Assembly (NCBI RefSeq): GCF_001976145.1
Contig: NZ_MOXD01000002.1
Coordinates: forward strand, 372,001-436,000
Length of the DNA: 64,000 nucleotides
Direction of reading: 5' to 3'
DNA from: Serratia oryzae
Lineage (GTDB): Bacteria; Pseudomonadota; Gammaproteobacteria; Enterobacterales; Enterobacteriaceae
A program made the position numbers and the translations under genes. Under the pieces are notes generated by a model that made no database searches, was not told the origin of the DNA, and saw nothing but the letters and a program-made list of their open reading frames with translations. Within the stretch, counting starts at the first letter, position 1; every line of letters starts with the position of its first letter. Positions 10,354 through 20,666 of this stretch are shown here, in pieces.

Positions 10354-10356
10354 TTT

Positions 10357-10836
10357 ATGACCCAGTTAACCCATATCAATGCCGCTGGCGAAGCCCATAT
10401 GGTGGATGTTTCGGCGAAAGCGGAAACGGTGCGTGAAGCGCGCGCCGAGGCTTTTGTTGCAATGCATGCTACAACGCTGGCGATGATAATCGACGGCAGC
10501 CATCACAAAGGGGATGTGTTCGCCACCGCGCGCATTGCCGGTATTCAGGCGGCGAAACGCACTTGGGAACTGATCCCGCTGTGCCACCCGTTGATGCTGA
10601 GCAAAGTGGAAGTGCAGCTTGAGGCACAGCCGGAACATAGCCGCGTGCGTATCGAAACCTGCTGCCGCCTGACCGGGAAAACCGGGGTGGAAATGGAAGC
10701 ACTCACCGCCGCTTCGGTGGCGGCACTCACCATTTACGATATGTGTAAAGCGGTGCAGAAAGACATGGCGATCGGGCCGGTACGGCTGCTGGCGAAAAGC
10801 GGCGGCAAATCCGGTGATTTCAAGGTGGAGCTATGA
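10357..10836 (+). CDS. moaC: Cyclic pyranopterin monophosphate synthase MoaC
   Basis: Rearranges 3',8-cyclo-GTP from MoaA into cyclic pyranopterin monophosphate. 159 residues, usual length. Conserved segments are [18 protein letters not shown] at the start, [10 protein letters not shown] (active-site His) and the C-terminal [25 protein letters not shown] with the catalytic Asp and Lys. The stop overlaps the moaD start (ATGA). Confidence 0.97.
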   Translation: MTQLTHINAAGEAHMVDVSAKAETVREARAEAFVAMHATTLAMIIDGSHHKGDVFATARIAGIQAAKRTWELIPLCHPLMLSKVEVQLEAQPEHSRVRIETCCRLTGKTGVEMEALTAASVAALTIYDMCKAVQKDMAIGPVRLLAKSGGKSGDFKVEL

Positions 10837-11078
10837 TCAATATTCTTTTTTTCGCCCAGGTGCGTGAGCTAGTGGGCACTGCAGCCCTGGCCGTACCGGC
10901 GCAATATCCAACGGTCGAGGCGCTGCGCAAGGCGCTGTGCGAGCGTGGAGAGCGCTGGGCGCTGGCGCTGGAGTCTGGCAAGCTGCTGACAGCGGTCAAC
11001 CAATCGTTGGTGGCGAGTGAACATCCGCTGCAGGCGGGCGACGAAGTGGCGTTTTTCCCACCGGTCACCGGGGGCTAA
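10833..11078 (+). CDS. moaD: Molybdopterin synthase sulfur carrier subunit MoaD
   Basis: Ubiquitin-fold protein whose C-terminal glycine becomes a thiocarboxylate and donates sulfur to precursor Z. 81 residues ending in FFPPVTGG; the terminal GG is intact. Sits between moaC (4-bp overlap) and moaE, its partner in the synthase complex. Confidence 0.96.
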   Translation: MINILFFAQVRELVGTAALAVPAQYPTVEALRKALCERGERWALALESGKLLTAVNQSLVASEHPLQAGDEVAFFPPVTGG

Positions 11079-11080
11079 AC

Positions 11081-11533
11081 GTGGAAAATACCCGTATCCG
11101 CGTGGGCGTGGCCCCGTTCAGCGTCGGCGAAGAGTACCAATGGTTGGCGCAGTGTGACGATGATGGCGCGGTGGTCACCTTCACCGGCAAGGTGCGTAAC
11201 CATAATCTGGGGGATGGCGTCAGCGCATTATCGCTGGAGCATTATCCCGGCATGACCGAAAAAGCGTTGGCAGAAATTGTGGCCGAAGCGCGCGCACGTT
11301 GGCCGTTGCAGCGGGTGACGGTGATCCACCGCGTCGGCGATCTGTTCCCCGGTGATGAGATTGTGCTGGTTGGCGTGACCAGCGGGCACCGCAGCCAAGC
11401 GTTTGAAGCTGCGCAGTTTATTATGGATTATCTGAAAACCCGCGCGCCGTTCTGGAAGCGTGAAGCCACCGATCAAGGTGAGCGCTGGGTTGAAGCCCGT
11501 GATGCCGATCGGCAGGCCGCAAAGCGTTGGTAA
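11081..11533 (+). CDS. moaE: Molybdopterin synthase catalytic subunit MoaE
   Basis: Large subunit that transfers two sulfurs from MoaD onto precursor Z to make molybdopterin. 150 residues. The GTG start at 11081 gives the normal N-terminus (FSVGEEYQWL). FTGKVRNHN, LEHYPGMTEKAL and the catalytic-lysine region YLKTRAPFWKRE are conserved. Last moa gene; an ERIC element follows. The cofactor made here is needed by the xanthine and formate dehydrogenases encoded later in the window. Confidence 0.97.
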   Translation: MENTRIRVGVAPFSVGEEYQWLAQCDDDGAVVTFTGKVRNHNLGDGVSALSLEHYPGMTEKALAEIVAEARARWPLQRVTVIHRVGDLFPGDEIVLVGVTSGHRSQAFEAAQFIMDYLKTRAPFWKREATDQGERWVEARDADRQAAKRW

Positions 11534-11554
11534 ATCCCGTATCAACAGCGGAGG

Positions 11555-11827
11555 TATACTCTAAATAATTCGAGTTGCAGGACAAAAACGCAATGTGTTT
11601 TTGAACAGCACTTGTGCTGGCCCCGAAGGGGCAAGGCCCAGGATTGGGCCGAGTAACGCGGCAAGGGAGTGAAGCCCCAAGAGCATAGAACACTATGTGA
11701 CTGGGGTGAACGACAAGTCTGCGTAAGCAGATTTGAACGCTGCTTGCAGTGGCCCCTATGGGGTGAGGCCCAACATGGGCCGAGTAACGCAGCTAACGCA
11801 CATGCAACTTGAAGTATGACGAGTATA
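11555..11827. repeat. ERIC element, expanded copy
   Basis: The termini are the ERIC ends: TATACTCTAAATAATTCGAG on the left and CAACTTGAAGTATGACGAG before TATA on the right. The core GTGACTGGGGTGAACG also matches ERIC. A standard copy is ~127 bp; this one is 273 bp because both arms hold an extra hairpin-rich block (GACAA..., paired GGCCCC/GGGGC, then GGCCCA/TGGGCC, then GAGTAAC). Located between moaE and ybhL. Confidence 0.85.
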
Positions 11828-11929
11828 AATCAATACCTTTGCCGGTTCCGCATAACGTTTTCTGTGATACGCTTATTACTGGCAGGGGTGTTTCCCCAAA
11901 ACGTAGTTCACATGTAAAAGGTAACCGTC

Positions 11930-12637
11930 ATGGACCGATATCCACGTAATGGTTCGATCGTCGAGCGTGCCAACAGCGGCATTCAGGCATATATGGCGCA
12001 GGTTTATGGCTGGATGACCTGTGGCTTGTTGTTGACCGCTTTTGTGGCCTGGTATGCTTCACAAAGTGAAGCGATCATGTCTTTTATTTTCTCTAGCAAG
12101 ATTACGTTCTTCGGCCTGATTATTGCCCAGTTAGGGCTGGTGTTTGTGATTTCCGGCATGGTGAACCGCCTTAGCGGCACGGCGGCCACCGGGCTGTTTA
12201 TGCTTTATTCGGCGTTAACCGGGCTCACTCTATCCAGTATCCTGTTGGTGTATACGGGCGCGTCGATCGCCAGCACCTTCGTGGTCACCGCCGGGATGTT
12301 CGGTGCTATGAGCTTATACGGTTACACCACCAAGCGCGATCTGAGCGGCCTTGGCAGCATGCTGTTTATGGGGCTGATCGGCATTGTTTTGGCTTCGCTG
12401 GTTAACATCTGGCTGAAAAGCCCGGCGCTGACCTGGGCGATTACCTATATCGGCGTGGTGGTGTTTGTCGGTTTGACCGCGTATGACACGCAAAAACTGA
12501 AGGCCCTGGGCGAGCAGTTGAATGCTGACGATCGCGACGGCTTTCGCAAATACGCCATCGTAGGCGCGTTGACGCTGTATCTTGACTTCATCAACCTGTT
12601 CCTGATGTTGTTGCGTATTCTGGGCAACCGCCGCTAA
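11930..12637 (+). CDS. ybhL: Bax inhibitor-1 family membrane protein YbhL
   Basis: 235 residues with about seven hydrophobic segments, the UPF0005/BI-1 layout. The N-terminus MDRYPRNGSIVERANSGIQAYMAQVYGWMTCGLLLT and the C-terminal DTQKLKALGEQL followed by GALTLYLDFINLFLMLLRILG are family signatures; the acidic residues in YLDF and YDTQ are those tied to calcium leak in BI-1 homologues. The physiological role in enteric bacteria is not established. Position after moaE matches E. coli. Confidence 0.92.
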   Translation: MDRYPRNGSIVERANSGIQAYMAQVYGWMTCGLLLTAFVAWYASQSEAIMSFIFSSKITFFGLIIAQLGLVFVISGMVNRLSGTAATGLFMLYSALTGLTLSSILLVYTGASIASTFVVTAGMFGAMSLYGYTTKRDLSGLGSMLFMGLIGIVLASLVNIWLKSPALTWAITYIGVVVFVGLTAYDTQKLKALGEQLNADDRDGFRKYAIVGALTLYLDFINLFLMLLRILGNRR

Positions 12638-12645
12638 ATACTGAA

Positions 12646-12768
12646 TACCCGTCGTCTTTCAAGCCGCAGCGTTGTTGGCTGCGCGCGCGGACCCCAGTCA
12701 CTTACTTGAGTAAGTGACTGGGGCTCCACGCTCTTGCCGCCTAGCTGCAACTCGAAATCCATAGGGTA
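12646..12768. repeat. ERIC element, near-standard length
   Basis: 123 bp from TACCCGTCGTCTTTCAAGC to CTCGAAATCCATAGGGTA, with the core CCCCAGTCACTTACTTGAG followed by TAAGTGACTGGGG. It is diverged from the consensus but clearly ERIC. It is flanked by CTGAA and TTCAG, so it may have entered at a TA in the middle of an older palindrome behind ybhL. Confidence 0.75.
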
Positions 12769-12776
12769 TTCAGTGT

Positions 12777-12910
12777 CCTCAGACTGCTGACCAAATCAGA
12801 TATTAGGGAGAGCGTGCCGAAGGGGTCGTAGCGGCGCAAACCGCCGGAGCGCCCCTCGGTGTGCTAGGCCCGGGTATCTCGGGCTAAAAAACCACTTTGT
12901 CATCAACCCC
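12777..12910. mobile_element. ~134-bp structured repeat inserted beside the ybhL terminator (copy 1)
   Basis: Begins CCTCAGACTGCTGACC and ends TTTGTCATCAACCCC; the ends are imperfect inverted repeats (GACTGCTGACCAAA against TTTGTCATCAACC). It is about 85-90% identical by eye to 20385-20515. The 14-bp sequence AGGGTATTCAGTGT is present on both sides (12763-12776 and 12911-12924), like a target duplication. The interior folds: CCGAAGGGG with CCCCTCGG, GCGGC with GCCGC, CCCGGG with CTCGGG. Confidence 0.6.
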
Positions 12911-12911
12911 A

Positions 12912-12938
12912 GGGTATTCAGTGTGAATACCCTTTTTT
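12912..12938 (+). terminator. Rho-independent terminator of ybhL
   Basis: Stem GGGTATTCA / TGAATACCC with a 3-nt loop, followed by six T. It is separated from the ybhL stop by ~270 bp of inserted repeats. Confidence 0.85.
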
Positions 12939-12943
12939 CTTGG

Positions 12944-14050
12944 TTAAGCAATCTTCCTTCTGAACATCGCATACGCCGCGCTGCCGGTAGTGGCGGTGAT
13001 CGCCAGCAGTGGCCACAGGCTGTGCCAGATAATGCTGAAGCTGGCGTCCTTGAGGTAGATTTGTTTGGTGATATCGGTGAAATGGCGGATAGGGTTAGCC
13101 CAGGTGAGATGCTGCAACCACACCGGCATATTCTCTACCGGCGAAACATAGCCGGAAAGCAGGATCGCCGGCATCATAAACACGAACACGCCGATAAATG
13201 CCTGCTGTTGCGTGGCGCACAGCGACGAAATCAGCAGCCCGAATCCGACCAGCGAAAGCCCGTAAATCAGCATGGTGGCGTAGAACAGCAGCAGCGAACC
13301 GGCAAACGGGATCTGATAGGCAAAGATGCCGATAAACAGCACGATCGATGCCTGGAAAGTGGCGACGATCAGCGCGGGTACCGCTTTGCCGATAAAGATC
13401 TGCCAGGTGGTCAGTGGTGACACCAGCAACTGCTCCAGCGTCCCTTGCTCACGTTCACGCGCCACCGAAAGCGAAGTGACAATCATCACGCCGATGGTGG
13501 TGATCATCGCAATCAACGAAGGCACCACGAACCACTTGTAATCCAGATTCGGGTTATACCAGTTGCGCACCACCAGTTCGCTGTTATTAGGTTTGGCGCG
13601 CCCGCCGATCAGCTCGTTCTGATAATCCTGCACAATCTGCTGCACATAGTTGGCGGCGATCTGCGCGCTGTTGGAGTTGCGCCCATCCAGGATCAGCTGC
13701 AACGCCGCCGTATTGCCGCTGGCGATATCGCGCGAGAAGTTGGCCGGGAAGCGGATTAGCAGCAGCGCTTTCTGGTTATCGATGGTGGGTTTGATCTCCT
13801 GTGGGCTGCGCAGCAGCAGGACGTGTGAAAACGCTTTAGCTTTGGCAAAGCGCTGGGTCAGCTCGATCGATGCCTGACCGCTGTCCTCGCTGTACACCGC
13901 AATGGTGGCATTGGTCACTTCCAGCGTGGCGGCGAACGGGAACAGCAGCACCTGCAGGATCACCGGCATCACCAGAATGGCGCGGGTTTGCGGATCGCGC
14001 AGCAGCGATTGCATTTCTTTGACGATCAGAGTCCAGAGGCGGTGAAACAT
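12944..14050 (-). CDS. ybhR: ABC-2 type exporter permease YbhR
   Basis: 368 residues with an N-terminal membrane anchor, a ~150-residue extracytoplasmic domain and five C-terminal membrane segments (ABC-2 type 3 layout; [14 protein letters not shown] and [14 protein letters not shown] are typical). It pairs with YbhS to form the membrane pore of the YbhFGRS system, linked in E. coli to resistance to cefoperazone, tetracycline-type drugs and alkali cations. Last gene of cecR-ybhG-ybhF-ybhS-ybhR; 9 bp after ybhS. Confidence 0.93.
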   Translation of the reverse strand: MFHRLWTLIVKEMQSLLRDPQTRAILVMPVILQVLLFPFAATLEVTNATIAVYSEDSGQASIELTQRFAKAKAFSHVLLLRSPQEIKPTIDNQKALLLIRFPANFSRDIASGNTAALQLILDGRNSNSAQIAANYVQQIVQDYQNELIGGRAKPNNSELVVRNWYNPNLDYKWFVVPSLIAMITTIGVMIVTSLSVAREREQGTLEQLLVSPLTTWQIFIGKAVPALIVATFQASIVLFIGIFAYQIPFAGSLLLFYATMLIYGLSLVGFGLLISSLCATQQQAFIGVFVFMMPAILLSGYVSPVENMPVWLQHLTWANPIRHFTDITKQIYLKDASFSIIWHSLWPLLAITATTGSAAYAMFRRKIA

Positions 14051-14059
14051 ATTCTCTCC

Positions 14060-15196
14060 TCAATCCAGCCGACGTGGGGTTTTCCAGGCCGTCAGGCCGA
14101 TAAACACCACCGCAGAAGCGATCAGAAACAGCAGGTTAACCAGCAGAACGCTGCCGATATTGCCCGCCAGAAACAGCGTTTGCAGCGTGCTGACAAAGTA
14201 GCGAGCCGGGATGATATAGGTCACCGCGCGCACGATCGCGGGCATGCTGTCGATCTGGAAAATAAAGCCGGAAAGCATAATCGAAGGCAGGAAAGCGGCG
14301 TTCAGCGCCACCATCGCCGCGTTGAACTGGTTACGGGTGAGGGTGGAAATCAGCAGCCCCATACCGAGGGTGCTGGCCAGGAACAGGCTGCTGATCACAA
14401 ACAGGATCAGCAACGAACCCCGGTAGGGCACGCCGAGCACAAACACCGAAACCACCATGCACAACACCATAGCGATCATGCCGAGGAAGTAGTAAGGCAC
14501 AAGCTTGGAGAGCAGCAGTTCGCTGCGCGTCACCTGCGTGGACAGCAGTGCCTCCATGGTGCCGCGCTCCCATTCACGGGCGATCACCAGCGAGGTCAGA
14601 ATCGCGCCGATCACCGTCATGATGATGGTGATCGCCCCTGGGATAATAAAGTGCTGGCTGATCGCCGCCGGGTTAAACCAGTAGCGCATCTGGATCTCGA
14701 TCAGCGGTTTATCTTCCCGCCCGCCATCGCTGGCGCGCTGCTGCTGCCAGATCTGCCAAACCCCTTGGGTATAGCCCTGCACGAAGTTGGCGGTATTGGG
14801 TTCGCTGCCGTCGGTAATCACCTGCAACGGAGCGCGATCGGACGGCCGTGCCATATGCTCGGCGAAATCGCTCGGGATCACCACCAGCCCACGAATGCTG
14901 CCCGCCTGCATCATTTGCATCAACTGCTGGCGGTTATCGCTAATGGTCGGTTGAATATAGGGCGAACCGGCAAAGGCGTTGGCCAGATCGCGCGCGTCTT
15001 CGCTGTGCTGCTCCAGCAGGATCCCCAAACGCAGTTTGCTGGAGTCCAGATTGATGCCGTAGCCGAAAATAAACAGCAGCATCAGCGGGATGACGAAGGC
15101 GATCAGGCCACTGCTTGGGTCACGCAGGATTTGCCGCGTTTCTTTCAAACACAACGCACGCAGGCGCCGCCAGGAAAAGCCGCTGTTATCGCTCAT
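14060..15196 (-). CDS. ybhS: ABC-2 type exporter permease YbhS
   Basis: 378 residues, paralogous in layout to YbhR: membrane anchor near residues 28-50, a large periplasmic loop, then five to six C-terminal membrane segments. Signature [22 protein letters not shown] and [14 protein letters not shown]. The start ATG overlaps the ybhF stop by 4 bp. Forms the heteromeric permease with YbhR. Confidence 0.93.
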   Translation of the reverse strand: MSDNSGFSWRRLRALCLKETRQILRDPSSGLIAFVIPLMLLFIFGYGINLDSSKLRLGILLEQHSEDARDLANAFAGSPYIQPTISDNRQQLMQMMQAGSIRGLVVIPSDFAEHMARPSDRAPLQVITDGSEPNTANFVQGYTQGVWQIWQQQRASDGGREDKPLIEIQMRYWFNPAAISQHFIIPGAITIIMTVIGAILTSLVIAREWERGTMEALLSTQVTRSELLLSKLVPYYFLGMIAMVLCMVVSVFVLGVPYRGSLLILFVISSLFLASTLGMGLLISTLTRNQFNAAMVALNAAFLPSIMLSGFIFQIDSMPAIVRAVTYIIPARYFVSTLQTLFLAGNIGSVLLVNLLFLIASAVVFIGLTAWKTPRRLD

Positions 15197-16932
15197 GAGG
15201 TTTCCTCCCGATCGTAACCCTGCACCAGCTCGATAAACGCCTGTTCCATTGAAGGATTGGGGTTGTCAGCACTGGCGATCTGTTGTTTGAGATCGTCCGG
15301 CGTACCGGCGGCGATAATTTTGCCGCGGTACACCAGCCCGATACGATCGCAGTACTCCGCTTCGTCCATAAAGTGGGTGGTGACCATCACCGTGACGCCT
15401 TTATCCACCATACCGTTGATGTGCAACCAGAATTCGCGGCGGGTGAGGGGATCCACCCCTGAGGTGGGTTCATCAAGGAACAGAATATCCGGCTCATGCA
15501 TCAGCGCGCAGGCCAGGGCCAGCCGCTGTTTAAAACCGAGCGGCAGCGAGTCCGGCGTCTGGTTGAGGATCGGGCCGAAGTTGAAAGCGGTAGACATCTC
15601 ATGGATTTTGTCGCGCTGCACCTTGCCGCTGAGGCCATACACGCCGGAGAAAAACTTCAGGTTCTGCGCCACCGTCAGGTTGCCGTACAGCGAGAACTTC
15701 TGTGCCATATAACCCAGGTGTTGGCGCGCTTTGCCGGAGCTGGTTTTCAGATCCATCCCCAGCACCAGCGCCTTGCCGCTGCTCGGCACCAGCAGGCCAC
15801 ACATCATTTTGAAGGTGGTGGACTTACCGGCTCCGTTAGGCCCGAGCAGGCCAAAGATTTCCCCGCGTTGCACCTTGAAATCCACATGATCGGTGGCGGC
15901 GAAGTGGCCGAATTTTTTGGTTAACCCCTGTGCTTCAATCACCGTTTCCGTGCCATCGCCTTCCACGTTGGGCATAATCTCCGCCAGCGCCGAGGCGCTG
16001 TTGGGGCCGCCGCCGAGCAAGTCGATAAAGGCATCTTCAAAGCGTGGCTCCGCCTCGGTGAGTTCAGCCGTGGGCAGATCCAGATCGTGCAAGACCTGGC
16101 GGTGATCTTCGCCGGGTTTTAGGATCAGCCGCAGGTATTTCCCCTGGATCACGCCATCGCTGACGGTAGGCAGACAGATCGCCCGTTGCAGCAGCGCCCG
16201 GTGGCTGCCTACCGGTGCGCTAATCAGCACGGTGCGCCCGGCCATGCGCTGGGTGAGCTCCTGCGGCGCGCCGCTAAACAGTAATTCGCCCTCGTTCATC
16301 AGCAAGACTTCGCGGCACTGTTCCGCTTCGTCCAGATACGAAGTACTCCACAGGATCAGCATGCCGTCGTTGGCCAGTTCATGCACCATGCGCCACAGTT
16401 CGCGGCGCGAGATGGGGTCGACGCCGACGCCGGGCTCGTCCAGCAATAACACCTGCGGTTGGCCAAGCAGCGTACAGGCCAATCCGAGTTTCTGCTTCAT
16501 GCCGCCGGAAAGCTTGCCCGCCAGGCGTTCGGTGAAGCGCGTCAGATCGGTAAAGGCCAGCAGCCGCTCGAAGGTCTGCTTGCGCAGATCGCCGATGACG
16601 CCGCGCAGATCGGCGTACAGCGTCAGGTTTTCCATCACCGTCAGGTCTTCATACAGGCCGAATTTTTGCGGCATATAGCCGAGAATGGCGTGCAGTTGCC
16701 GGTCTTCTGCGATCGGATCCAGCCCGGCGACGCGCAGTTGGCCGCTGCTGGGCTTCAGCAACCCGGCCAGCATGCGTAACAGGGTGGTTTTGCCCGCGCC
16801 GTCGGGGCCGACCAGCCCGGTGACCGCGCCGCTGCGCAAAGTGGTGGTCAGGCTGGCAACCGCCGGTTTGGCGAGTGACGGGAAGCGCTTTTCCAACGCC
16901 ACCAGTTCAATGGTATGTGCCTGTTCCATCAC
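15193..16932 (-). CDS. ybhF: Tandem ABC ATPase YbhF
   Basis: 579 residues with two nucleotide-binding domains in one chain. Domain 1: [33 protein letters not shown]. Domain 2 (from about 335): GPNGAGKST, signature-region [12 protein letters not shown] and [11 protein letters not shown]. In both, the signature is of the drug-export type; in the second it is relaxed (LPLGF for LSGG). It powers export through YbhRS with the adaptor YbhG; its 3' end overlaps ybhS. Confidence 0.95.
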   Translation of the reverse strand: MMEQAHTIELVALEKRFPSLAKPAVASLTTTLRSGAVTGLVGPDGAGKTTLLRMLAGLLKPSSGQLRVAGLDPIAEDRQLHAILGYMPQKFGLYEDLTVMENLTLYADLRGVIGDLRKQTFERLLAFTDLTRFTERLAGKLSGGMKQKLGLACTLLGQPQVLLLDEPGVGVDPISRRELWRMVHELANDGMLILWSTSYLDEAEQCREVLLMNEGELLFSGAPQELTQRMAGRTVLISAPVGSHRALLQRAICLPTVSDGVIQGKYLRLILKPGEDHRQVLHDLDLPTAELTEAEPRFEDAFIDLLGGGPNSASALAEIMPNVEGDGTETVIEAQGLTKKFGHFAATDHVDFKVQRGEIFGLLGPNGAGKSTTFKMMCGLLVPSSGKALVLGMDLKTSSGKARQHLGYMAQKFSLYGNLTVAQNLKFFSGVYGLSGKVQRDKIHEMSTAFNFGPILNQTPDSLPLGFKQRLALACALMHEPDILFLDEPTSGVDPLTRREFWLHINGMVDKGVTVMVTTHFMDEAEYCDRIGLVYRGKIIAAGTPDDLKQQIASADNPNPSMEQAFIELVQGYDREETS

Positions 16933-16938
16933 CTTTCC

Positions 16939-17922
16939 TCAGGGTTGTGTGAAGCGCAGGGTGACCGGCATACCTTGGCGTAACGCGTCGTCGGCGTCGG
17001 TGACAATCACCCGCAGGCGATAAACCAGATCGGTGCGCAAATCCGGGGTTTCGACGCTTTTTGGCGTAAATTCGGCGGTTGGGGAGACAAAGCCAATCTT
17101 GCCGTGGTAGGGCTTACCAGGGCGGCTGTCGGTATAAATACGCAGTTCCGTTCCCGGAACCGCTTTACCCAGGCTGGCCTCATTGATATAGGCGCGTACC
17201 CATACCGGCTGGGTCAGCGACAGGGTAAACACCGTGCTGCCTGCGCCGAGCATGGTGCCTGGCTCAACCGCTCGCGTCAGCACGGTAGCGGCAGAAGGGG
17301 AGGTCAGCGTGGTGTCTTGCAGATTCAACTGTGCCTGCGCCAAGACCGCTTCGGCCTGCGCCAGGTTGGCCTTGGCTTCGGCGATCTCCTGCGGGCGGTT
17401 ACCGCTCAGGTATTGCGTCAGTTTATCTTTCGCCGCCTGCAGGTTGGCCTGCGCCTGATTGCGCGCTGTGCGGGCGTCTTCCAGTGCGTCGGCTGAGGTG
17501 GCCTTTTTCGCCCACAAACCCTGCTGCCGTTGGAAGAAGCTATCGGCATAGTTGAAGGCCGAGAGGCGTTGCGCCACTTCTGAGCGCACCTGGGCGATCT
17601 CTTCGTCACGATAACCTGCCTGCAACAGCGCCAGCTTGGCGGCCGCGCTGGCGACGTTGGCCTGTGCCTGCTGCAGCGCGTTAAGGTATGGGCCATCATC
17701 CAGCTTGCCGAGCAACTGCCCCGGCTGCACGCTGTCCCCTTCGTCGACCGCCAGCGATGCCAGGCGCCCGTCAACGCGAAAGCCCAGGTTCACCGTGCGG
17801 ATATCGACGTTACCGTACAGCGTCAGTGGTTTTTCCTGTTGCTGCTGGTAATGCCAAAAGCCGTAGACGGCGGCAATTAACAGGATAACGATGCCGATAA
17901 TGCCAATTCTTTTCTTGTTCAT
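16939..17922 (-). CDS. ybhG: HlyD-type membrane fusion protein YbhG
   Basis: 327 residues. Start ATG 17922 has AGGA upstream and gives [21 protein letters not shown], an inner-membrane anchor; longer frames add no conserved sequence. Barrel/lipoyl halves [20 protein letters not shown] and [18 protein letters not shown] flank an alpha-helical hairpin rich in Ala/Gln (about residues 65-185). It links the inner-membrane ABC unit to an outer-membrane channel such as TolC. First structural gene after cecR. Confidence 0.93.
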   Translation of the reverse strand: MNKKRIGIIGIVILLIAAVYGFWHYQQQQEKPLTLYGNVDIRTVNLGFRVDGRLASLAVDEGDSVQPGQLLGKLDDGPYLNALQQAQANVASAAAKLALLQAGYRDEEIAQVRSEVAQRLSAFNYADSFFQRQQGLWAKKATSADALEDARTARNQAQANLQAAKDKLTQYLSGNRPQEIAEAKANLAQAEAVLAQAQLNLQDTTLTSPSAATVLTRAVEPGTMLGAGSTVFTLSLTQPVWVRAYINEASLGKAVPGTELRIYTDSRPGKPYHGKIGFVSPTAEFTPKSVETPDLRTDLVYRLRVIVTDADDALRQGMPVTLRFTQP

Positions 17923-17960
17923 AATGCTTCCTGTCGGTTGCAGTGTGAAAGAAGGGGGAT

Positions 17961-18659
17961 TTATGCGCCGTAACGCTGGCGCAGCCCACAAACCAGAATC
18001 TCGATATGTTCAGCCAGCACGGCGCCGATCTGCGCTGCCTCATCGCTGCCGATCTGCTGCCAGCCCGCCTGACGGCGCACGGTTTCACGCGCGACGCGGA
18101 ACGATAACACCTCGCCAATCAGCGCATGGGTGTGCAGCACAATCTTGGTTGATTGCGCATCAAGGCCGGTATAGCCCGCCAATAGGCGGCACAGCATCTG
18201 GTGCAAGGGGGCAATCACCTGCTGGTGGATCAGCGGATAGGCGTCGGTAGGGGAAAGCTGTTCGCGCGACATGATTTTGCTCAGGTTGAGCGTCTGTGGC
18301 TGGGTCATCAGCGCACTGAAATCCAGCAAACCACGCTTGAGGTGGTACAGATACTGTTCTGGCGTGCGTTGTGATGCAGGCAGCAGCCAGAAATGTTCGA
18401 CTTCCTGGCTTGGCGAATGGAACGCCTGCTGAATAAAGTCGGCGATCCACTGCGCCACCGCCAGATACAGGCCTTCTTTCGAATTGAAATAGTAGGTGAT
18501 GGCGGCGATATTCTGCCCGGCGCGCTGGGCGATTTCCCGGGTGGTCGCCCCTTGAATGCCGTATTCGCCAAACACTTCAATGGCGGCCGCGAGCAGTTGC
18601 TGGCGCGCCTGTTCACCGCGTGCCCGGCTAGGTGTGTGCTGATTTTCCGTTGCTGACAT
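17961..18659 (-). CDS. cecR: TetR-family regulator CecR (YbiH)
   Basis: 232 residues from ATG 18659. The N-terminal HTH reads [41 protein letters not shown], typical TetR; a C-terminal ligand domain follows (CecR C-terminal type). The E. coli orthologue represses the ybhGFSR exporter operon and acts at the divergent rhlE. Here a perfect palindrome 12 bp upstream of the start supports autoregulation. The frame is open ~95 codons further upstream, but that part carries no homology. Confidence 0.92.
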   Translation of the reverse strand: MSATENQHTPSRARGEQARQQLLAAAIEVFGEYGIQGATTREIAQRAGQNIAAITYYFNSKEGLYLAVAQWIADFIQQAFHSPSQEVEHFWLLPASQRTPEQYLYHLKRGLLDFSALMTQPQTLNLSKIMSREQLSPTDAYPLIHQQVIAPLHQMLCRLLAGYTGLDAQSTKIVLHTHALIGEVLSFRVARETVRRQAGWQQIGSDEAAQIGAVLAEHIEILVCGLRQRYGA

Positions 18660-18670
18660 GACTGACTCGC

Positions 18671-18700
18671 TAAAGTTAATCATATGATTGATTAACTTTA
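18671..18700. promoter_or_regulatory. Probable CecR operator
   Basis: Perfect inverted repeat: TAAAGTTAATCA (18671-18682) and TGATTAACTTTA (18689-18700) around six bases. It lies immediately before cecR and 284 bp from rhlE. TetR-type repressors usually bind such palindromes next to their own gene. Confidence 0.7.
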
Positions 18701-18983
18701 GGCCCGACGGTACGTAATGTAAACAAAATCTTAGGACTATTGTTGGGGGCTGGTCTTTTTTAGGCGAGAATCTGCTCTTATCACGCAAAATTGCTTTTTT
18801 TTGTTCGACTTCTGTTACAATCCTCAGCTTGGTGCACTGCAGTTTGTGCCAATCCCTCGTGGTATGCCGAGGTTGTGCCGCAAACAAAAACGCGAGCACT
18901 GCCTTATGCCCCGTCTGATCATCCTCCCAGGAAACTGCACCGAACATTGTTAGGTTAGGGGGGATCTGGAGTTTTTCTCTACT

Positions 18984-20339
18984 ATGTCATTTGAAAACCT
19001 CGGCTTAAGTGCCGAAATTCTGCGCGCTGTTGAAGAACAGGGCTATCGCGAACCTACGCCAATTCAACGTCAGGCAATCCCTGTGGTCTTGGAAGGTCGT
19101 GACCTGATGGCCAGCGCCCAGACCGGTACCGGTAAAACCGCTGGTTTTACCCTGCCGTTGTTGCAGTTGCTGAGCAAGCACGATCACCCGATCAAAGGCC
19201 GTCGCCCGGTGCGGGCGCTGATCCTGACGCCAACCCGCGAGTTGGCTGCGCAGATCGGCGAAAACGTGGATGCCTACAGCAAACACCTGCGCCTGCGTTC
19301 GCTGGTGGTGTTTGGCGGCGTGAGCATCAACCCGCAGATGATGAAGCTGCGCGGCGGCGTCGATATTCTGGTGGCAACACCGGGGCGTCTGCTGGATCTG
19401 GAGCACCAGAACGCGGTTGATCTGTCCAAAATTGAAATTCTGGTGCTGGATGAAGCAGACCGCATGCTGGATATGGGCTTTATCCATGATATCCGCCGCG
19501 TGCTGTCCAAGCTGCCGCCGAAGCGTCAGAACCTGCTGTTCTCAGCCACCTTCTCTGACGAGATCAAGGGGCTGGCCAACAAGCTGCTGCACAATCCGGC
19601 ATCGGTGGAAGTTGCGCGTCGCAACACCGCTTCCGAGCAGATCGAACAGAGCGTTCATTTTGTGGATAAGAAGCGCAAGCGTGAGCTGCTGTCCCAGATG
19701 ATTGGCGAAGGGGATTGGAAGCAGGTGCTGGTCTTTAACCGCACCAAGCATGGTGCCAACCATCTGGCAGAACAGCTGAATAAAGACGGCATCACCGCGG
19801 CGGCGATCCATGGCAACAAAAGCCAAGGCGCGCGTACCCGTGCGCTGGCCGACTTTAAAGACGGCAAAATCCGTGTGCTGGTGGCCACCGATATCGCCGC
19901 GCGCGGTCTGGATATCGATCAGTTGCCACACGTGGTGAACTACGAGTTGCCCAACGTGCCGGAAGATTACGTGCACCGCATTGGCCGTACCGGCCGTGCC
20001 GAATGCACCGGTGAAGCGATTTCGCTGGTGTGCGTGGACGAACACAAACTGCTGCGCGATATCGAGCGCCTGCTGAAGCGTGAAATCCCGCGTATTGCCC
20101 TGCCGGGTTATGAGCCGGATCCGTCGATTAAAGCGGAGCCGATCATCAACGGGCGCCAGGGCGGTGGCCGTGGTGCGCCGCATGGCAACGGCGGTGGTCA
20201 GCGTGCCGGGCAACGCAGCGGTAATGGCGGCGGCCAGCGCGAAAATCGCGCTGGTGGCAGCGCCCGCCCGCAGGGCGATGGCAAACCGCGTTCCGGGGCA
20301 CCTGCACGCCGTCCGCGTAGCCGCAAACCGGGCGAGTGA
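18984..20339 (+). CDS. rhlE: ATP-dependent RNA helicase RhlE
   Basis: DEAD-box helicase acting in ribosome assembly and RNA turnover. 451 residues. Q motif [22 protein letters not shown], motif [13 protein letters not shown] box (VLDEADRML), SAT (LLFSATF), motif V ARGLDI and [10 protein letters not shown]. The C-terminal tail from about 385 is Gly/Arg-rich ([16 protein letters not shown]), an RNA-binding extension typical of RhlE. Confidence 0.97.
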   Translation: MSFENLGLSAEILRAVEEQGYREPTPIQRQAIPVVLEGRDLMASAQTGTGKTAGFTLPLLQLLSKHDHPIKGRRPVRALILTPTRELAAQIGENVDAYSKHLRLRSLVVFGGVSINPQMMKLRGGVDILVATPGRLLDLEHQNAVDLSKIEILVLDEADRMLDMGFIHDIRRVLSKLPPKRQNLLFSATFSDEIKGLANKLLHNPASVEVARRNTASEQIEQSVHFVDKKRKRELLSQMIGEGDWKQVLVFNRTKHGANHLAEQLNKDGITAAAIHGNKSQGARTRALADFKDGKIRVLVATDIAARGLDIDQLPHVVNYELPNVPEDYVHRIGRTGRAECTGEAISLVCVDEHKLLRDIERLLKREIPRIALPGYEPDPSIKAEPIINGRQGGGRGAPHGNGGGQRAGQRSGNGGGQRENRAGGSARPQGDGKPRSGAPARRPRSRKPGE

Positions 20340-20363
20340 TTCGTCAACCCGTGCTCTATACTG

Positions 20364-20384
20364 AACCGCCATCGATTGGCGGTT
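20364..20384. repeat. Left copy of duplicated rhlE terminator stem
   Basis: AACCGCCATCG and GATTGGCGGTT make a hairpin identical to the one at 20516-20536, but this copy is followed by CAGACTG instead of a T tract. The two copies bracket the 131-bp element like a 21-bp target duplication. Confidence 0.75.
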
Positions 20385-20515
20385 CAGACTGCTGACAAAG
20401 CCCGTTATTAGGGAGAGCGTGCCGAAGGGGTCGTAGCGGCGTAAGCCGCCGGAGCGCCCCTCGGTGCGCTAGGCCCGAGTATCTCGGGTTCAAAAGCGAC
20501 TTTGTCATCAACCTC
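20385..20515. mobile_element. 131-bp structured repeat inserted in the rhlE terminator (copy 2)
   Basis: Starts CAGACTGCTGACAAAG, ends TTTGTCATCAACCTC. The interior is nearly the same as copy 1 (TTAGGGAGAGCGTGCCGAAG, GGGGTCGTAGCGGCG, GGAGCGCCCCTCGGTG). Differences fall in paired or loop positions: the loop region GCGGCGCAAACCGC in copy 1 is GCGGCGTAAGCCGC here, and CCCGGG/CTCGGG is CCCGAG/CTCGGG. That pattern fits selection on RNA or DNA structure. No coding capacity. Confidence 0.65.
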
Positions 20516-20542
20516 AACCGCCATCGATTGGCGGTTTTTTTT
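20516..20542 (+). terminator. Rho-independent terminator of rhlE
   Basis: Stem AACCGCC / GGCGGTT around ATCGATT, followed by a run of eight T (the stem's last two included). This is the functional copy; it now lies ~177 bp behind the rhlE stop because of the inserted element. Confidence 0.88.
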
Positions 20543-20666
20543 CGCCTTTTGCAGGCGCAACAGATGACATCGAAGTGTGCCATTCTGGATGATCAACTTG
20601 CCAGGAGGCTTGTCTGATGTTGCCTTTCGCCCGTATCATGGCGCGTCTTTTTTAGCTGGGGTAGTC

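Noticed and set aside
11555-11827. Novel MITE family with TATA ends
   Set aside because: The ends and core are those of ERIC; only the inserted blocks are unusual and reported.
13988-15217. 409-codon open frame on the plus strand
   Set aside because: Antisense to ybhR/ybhS; the translation is His/Gln/Arg-rich with no family features, a codon-bias shadow.
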